Source of the DNA: Mitsuaria sp. GD03876
Lineage (GTDB): Bacteria; Pseudomonadota; Gammaproteobacteria; Burkholderiales; Burkholderiaceae_C
NCBI RefSeq assembly: GCF_029840635.1
Contig: NZ_JAOCCU010000028.1
Coordinates: 1 to 64,000 of the forward strand
Length of the DNA stretch: 64,000 nt
Direction: 5' to 3'
The notes under the pieces were generated by a model that did no database searches, had not been told where the DNA came from, and saw nothing but the letters and a program-made list of their open reading frames with translations. Below, in pieces: positions 61,473-64,000 of this stretch (position 1 is the first letter of the stretch; every line of letters starts with the position of its first letter). A program made the translations under genes and the position numbers.

Positions 61473-61892
61473 TCAGCGCTGCACCACCTGCTTGCTCTGG
61501 AAGTCCACCGGCACCGACGTGTGCTGATGGACCGCGCGCCAGCGGTCGCCGTCGCGGCGCAGCAGCAGCGTCAGCCGGTTCTCGGTCGAGCGCATCGGCT
61601 GGCCGTCGGCGTCGAGCGCGGCGAACTCCAGCGTCGCCACGCCACCCGCGAACGATGCGTCGCCCCAGGCCTGGACGTCCTTCGCGGTGACCCGCACCCG
61701 CACGTCGCGGATGCCCTCGAACCAGCCGGCGATCATGCCGGACCAGTCCTCCCGGCTGTCGCATTGCCAGCGGTCCCAGCTGTCGAAGACGTGCATGTCC
61801 TCGGCGTACAGCGCCATGAAGCGCGCATGGTCGCGATCGAAGACGGCGGCCGCGTAGTCGCGGAGGAAGGCGTGGATGGGGGTATCGGTCAT
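61473..61892 (-). CDS. SnoaL/NTF2-like protein (DUF4440 type)
   Basis: 139 aa from the ATG at 61892 (AGGAG eight bases upstream). Cone-shaped NTF2-like fold: [34 protein letters not shown], and [18 protein letters not shown]. Members act as small hydrolases, isomerases or ketosteroid-isomerase-like proteins; no active-site assignment is possible. Confidence 0.85.
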   Translation of the reverse strand: MTDTPIHAFLRDYAAAVFDRDHARFMALYAEDMHVFDSWDRWQCDSREDWSGMIAGWFEGIRDVRVRVTAKDVQAWGDASFAGGVATLEFAALDADGQPMRSTENRLTLLLRRDGDRWRAVHQHTSVPVDFQSKQVVQR

Positions 61893-62062
61893 CGGGGCGC
61901 TCCTGGAGGGTGATCGTTCCATCAGCCACGACGAATGCCGGGGGCGGGAATCGACAGCCGCGGCACCCGGCAGGCGTCGCGCCTGTCCCTTCGCCACGGG
62001 ACGGCGGGCCCGACGCCCTGCATGTGACACTGCCCGCGTCCGTTCACTCCAGGGAGCATCGA

Positions 62063-62386
62063 ATGAGCGAGATGAGGACCACGCTGCCGCTGTTCGCGGC
62101 GCTCGTCGGGACGGCGGTGTCGATCGGGCTGGGCGGCTGCGCGACGTCGCACCACCAGTGGGAGAAGAGCGACGCGCCGATGTCGCAGGTCGAGAAGGAC
62201 AAGGCCGAATGCGAGTACGAGGCCAAGGCGGCGACCGCGAGCTATTCGACCGCCAGTTCCGCCAAGGAAAGCAACAGCCAGGCGATGGGCAAGGCGATCG
62301 GCGATGGCGTCGTCATCGCGGAGAAGCGCATCGAGCTGACCAACGATTGCATGAAGGCGCGCGGTTACCGTCCGCGCGCGTCCTGA
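62063..62386 (+). CDS. Small putative lipoprotein
   Basis: 107 aa. Signal with lipobox SIGLGGCATS, then a hydrophilic mature part rich in Lys/Glu/Ala with two Cys (KAECEYEAK and TNDCMKARGY) likely paired. AGGGAG upstream of the ATG supports the start. Function unknown. The C-terminal CMKARGYR motif is seen in many small outer-membrane-associated lipoproteins of beta-proteobacteria. Confidence 0.78.
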   Translation: MSEMRTTLPLFAALVGTAVSIGLGGCATSHHQWEKSDAPMSQVEKDKAECEYEAKAATASYSTASSAKESNSQAMGKAIGDGVVIAEKRIELTNDCMKARGYRPRAS

Positions 62387-62389
62387 CGC

Positions 62390-62785
62390 TCAGACGTCGA
62401 CCTTGAATCCGAGGTCGATCTCGGACGCCGGCTGCCCGCCGCGCAGGCCCCAGTTCTCGCGCTCGACCTCGTTGAGGGTGATGGTGACGTGGTCGGCGGG
62501 GATGTCGAGCGCGCCCAGCCGCTCGACGATGGCGCGGTAGAGCCGGCGCTTGGCCTCGATCGTGCGGCCGGCGAAGGCGGTGACCGTGACCAGCGTGTAG
62601 CGCTCGGGGCGCGACAGCCGCGGCGGGTAGATGAAGCGGTGCGGCTCGTAGGCGATCAGGCGCACGCAGCGGTCTTCGGGCGGGATCTTGAAGCCCTCGA
62701 CCAACGCCGCCTGCACGGCTTCGATCAGCTGGACTTCCTCTTCCGGCGAATAGGCCTGGCGGACTTCGATCAGGGTGCTCGGCAT
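62390..62785 (-). CDS. Tautomerase family protein
   Basis: 131 aa from the ATG at 62785, so that Pro2 (MPSTLIEV) becomes the N-terminal catalytic proline of the 4-oxalocrotonate tautomerase/MIF superfamily. Continues YSPEEEVQLIEAVQAALVEG and FKIPPEDRCVRLIAYEP. The frame is open to an ATG at 62860 that also codes Pro second. Substrate unknown. Confidence 0.85.
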   Translation of the reverse strand: MPSTLIEVRQAYSPEEEVQLIEAVQAALVEGFKIPPEDRCVRLIAYEPHRFIYPPRLSRPERYTLVTVTAFAGRTIEAKRRLYRAIVERLGALDIPADHVTITLNEVERENWGLRGGQPASEIDLGFKVDV

Positions 62786-62875
62786 GGGCGGCTCGATGGC
62801 GGTGGAACGGCCGTCGAGCTTATCGCGGCCCAGCCGCAGCGAGAGTTGCAGATGCGGCATGGCGGGCTCCCGGGG

Positions 62876-63124
62876 TCACCGCCATTGGCGCTGGTGACGC
62901 TGCCAGTCGCGTTTCCAGCGCGCGATGTTGTAGAGCAGCACCGTGACCGAGGTCAGCCAGAACATGCCGAACCAGATGCCGACGACCTTGAGCGTGAAGG
63001 CCATGTCGCCGTCGCAGCGGCCCAGCGCATTGCAGGGCGAGGGGACGTAGAGGTCGATCAGCCACGCGGTCGAGAGGTTCCAGGCCGCGAGGCCGACGAG
63101 CACGGACATGAGAAAGCGGTTCAT
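62876..63124 (-). CDS. Small two-helix membrane protein
   Basis: 82 aa with transmembrane helices at about residues 6-26 and 44-66 and a basic tail (RWKRDWQRHQRQWR). Between them CNALGRCDGD has two Cys that could form a disulfide or bind metal. GGAGGAG upstream of the ATG supports the start. Family not recognised. Confidence 0.6.
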   Translation of the reverse strand: MNRFLMSVLVGLAAWNLSTAWLIDLYVPSPCNALGRCDGDMAFTLKVVGIWFGMFWLTSVTVLLYNIARWKRDWQRHQRQWR

Positions 63125-63230
63125 GGCGAGATGGGCTCCTCCGGGTTGGGAAGAGGCCAGTCTCGCGAGGCCCGCGGGGCTCAGGATGAGCCGGGTGTGA
63201 ACTCACGGTGAAGTCACCCGGTCTCGGTCA

Positions 63231-64000
63231 TCAGCCGCGGGCTGCGGTCTCGCACTGCGCGCGGAAGAAGGGTTCGATCTCTTTGGGCGAGTCCGCGGAG
63301 ATGATCAGGTCGAAGCGGCCCTCCGCATCGCGCAGCACGATCACGGCGCTGAAGAGGCCATGCATGGCGCGCGACTCCTGCCAGCCGCCCTGGTCGGTGA
63401 CCAGGATGCGCGGCTTTTCGAACTGGCTGGCGGCTTGCTCGACGCTCAAGGGCGCCTCATGGGCGTGCTCGCGCAGGACTGTCCGCAGGTCCCGGTCACG
63501 CGCGGGGGGGACGAGGAGGAGCGCCTCATGGCTGGAGAAGGCGAGTGCCAACGGCCCGTGCCAGCCGTTCAGCAGAGCCCAGAGCGGAGGCAGTTCGTCG
63601 ACCGGAACCACGTGGAGCATGGAAGCCGTGCCGTCCATGACCACCGCGACGCTCGGCGCGAAGATCGCCGACAGGTGGGCTCGCAGGAGCGGCAGCCCCG
63701 CGCCCTCCGGCTTCACGTCGCCGATCGCCAGGCATCGATCGGAGAGCTTGCCGTCGCCACGCGTCCCGGCCGCGCGCGTCGCGGTGTCGATCGCTTCCGT
63801 CATCCCGGCCGGCATCGTGCCGTAGTTGGCCAGCGCGACCAGGGCATGCGCGTGGACGGCCGCGTAGTCGTGCACGGCCCTGGCGAACTCGCCTTTCTTC
63901 CCTTTGCGGTACTGCTTGGCTTCGAGCACGTAGGCCACCGTGCCGGCGTCGTCGTTCCTGATGACGTAGTCCGGCTGGATAGCGCTCACCCGGCTCTTGC
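63231..64000 (-). CDS. Partial protein with PD-(D/E)xK-like motif
   Basis: At least 256 aa visible; the frame remains open to the window edge, so the 5' end is missing. The N-terminal visible part has a nuclease-like pattern, PDYVIRNDD...YVLEAKQY (PD then ExK about 16 residues later), as in restriction-like endonucleases. The rest is an alpha/beta region without a clear family (AIFAPSVAVVMDGT; GWHGPLALAFSSHEALLL; VIVLRDAEGRFDLIIS). The function is not assigned. Confidence 0.5.
   Translation of the reverse strand, partial: KSRVSAIQPDYVIRNDDAGTVAYVLEAKQYRKGKKGEFARAVHDYAAVHAHALVALANYGTMPAGMTEAIDTATRAAGTRGDGKLSDRCLAIGDVKPEGAGLPLLRAHLSAIFAPSVAVVMDGTASMLHVVPVDELPPLWALLNGWHGPLALAFSSHEALLLVPPARDRDLRTVLREHAHEAPLSVEQAASQFEKPRILVTDQGGWQESRAMHGLFSAVIVLRDAEGRFDLIISADSPKEIEPFFRAQCETAARG

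Noticed and set aside
1-64000. CRISPR arrays, tRNA or rRNA genes
   Set aside because: No regularly spaced direct repeats and no cloverleaf or rRNA-like sequence were recognised in reading both strands.

Overview
The window is a chromosomal stretch of a very GC-rich (about 70%) beta-proteobacterium, most likely a Burkholderiales of the Roseateles/Mitsuaria/Rubrivivax type. The support is the combination of a type III pantothenate kinase, PEP-CTERM exosortase substrates, a fused isobutyryl-CoA mutase, an Nrt/NarK/NirBD/NasA nitrate assimilation cluster, many chemoreceptors and short (4-bp) gene overlaps. Genus assignment is inference. I see no rRNA, tRNA, CRISPR array, integrase or transposase. 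About 60 protein genes are supported.

Layout. 1-8.8 kb: metallo-hydrolase plus acyl-CoA ligase, a membrane-anchored lipase-like hydrolase, hppD with its divergent Lrp-type regulator and two palindromic operator candidates, a methyltransferase, an HDOD protein and two small proteins. 8.8-17.9 kb: EF-G paralogue, PQQ-type sugar dehydrogenase, tandem GNATs, a GGDEF protein with a degenerate active site, a beta-propeller lactonase, and an FtrA-like regulator beside a rhodanese. 18-30.9 kb: an Abi-type HEPN protein, AraC regulator/SDR pair, CreA and an acyltransferase, a P450/monooxygenase pair with a divergent ArsR-type regulator, a second (intact) GGDEF protein, a Ca2+/H+ antiporter, a NifQ-like protein, and a lower-GC two-gene module that looks like a divergent MqsR/MqsA toxin-antitoxin system. 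30.9-38.2 kb: two chemoreceptors around a small secreted protein, then icmF with a 16-bp palindromic operator. 38.2-42.2 kb: one 1313-codon ORF encoding four consecutive PEP-CTERM proteins. 42.4-55.9 kb: nitrate assimilation. 55.8-64 kb: higBA and parDE modules, an MFS permease, a chemoreceptor with a CheR/CheB docking tail, coaX, and small hypothetical genes, ending in a gene cut by the window edge.

Nitrate cluster. Nitrate enters by NrtABD or NarK, is reduced to nitrite by NasA and to ammonium by NirBD, whose siroheme comes from CobA. Two ANTAR-domain proteins (a NasT-like response regulator and an unusual ANTAR protein fused to two PilJ-type sensor domains) lie inside it. Three good sigma-54 promoters (TGGCACG-N4-YTGC class) precede nasT, nrtA and narK. 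The nrtA and narK leaders contain intrinsic terminators; the nrtA leader has two A1/G4 hexaloop hairpins whose second stem overlaps the terminator, the expected layout for ANTAR antitermination.

The most unusual item is the tandem PEP-CTERM polyprotein (38246-42187). Each of its four domains ends in a PEP-CTERM signal, and the basic tail of each of the first three runs straight into a new signal-peptide-like helix, so one precursor could yield four secreted proteins.
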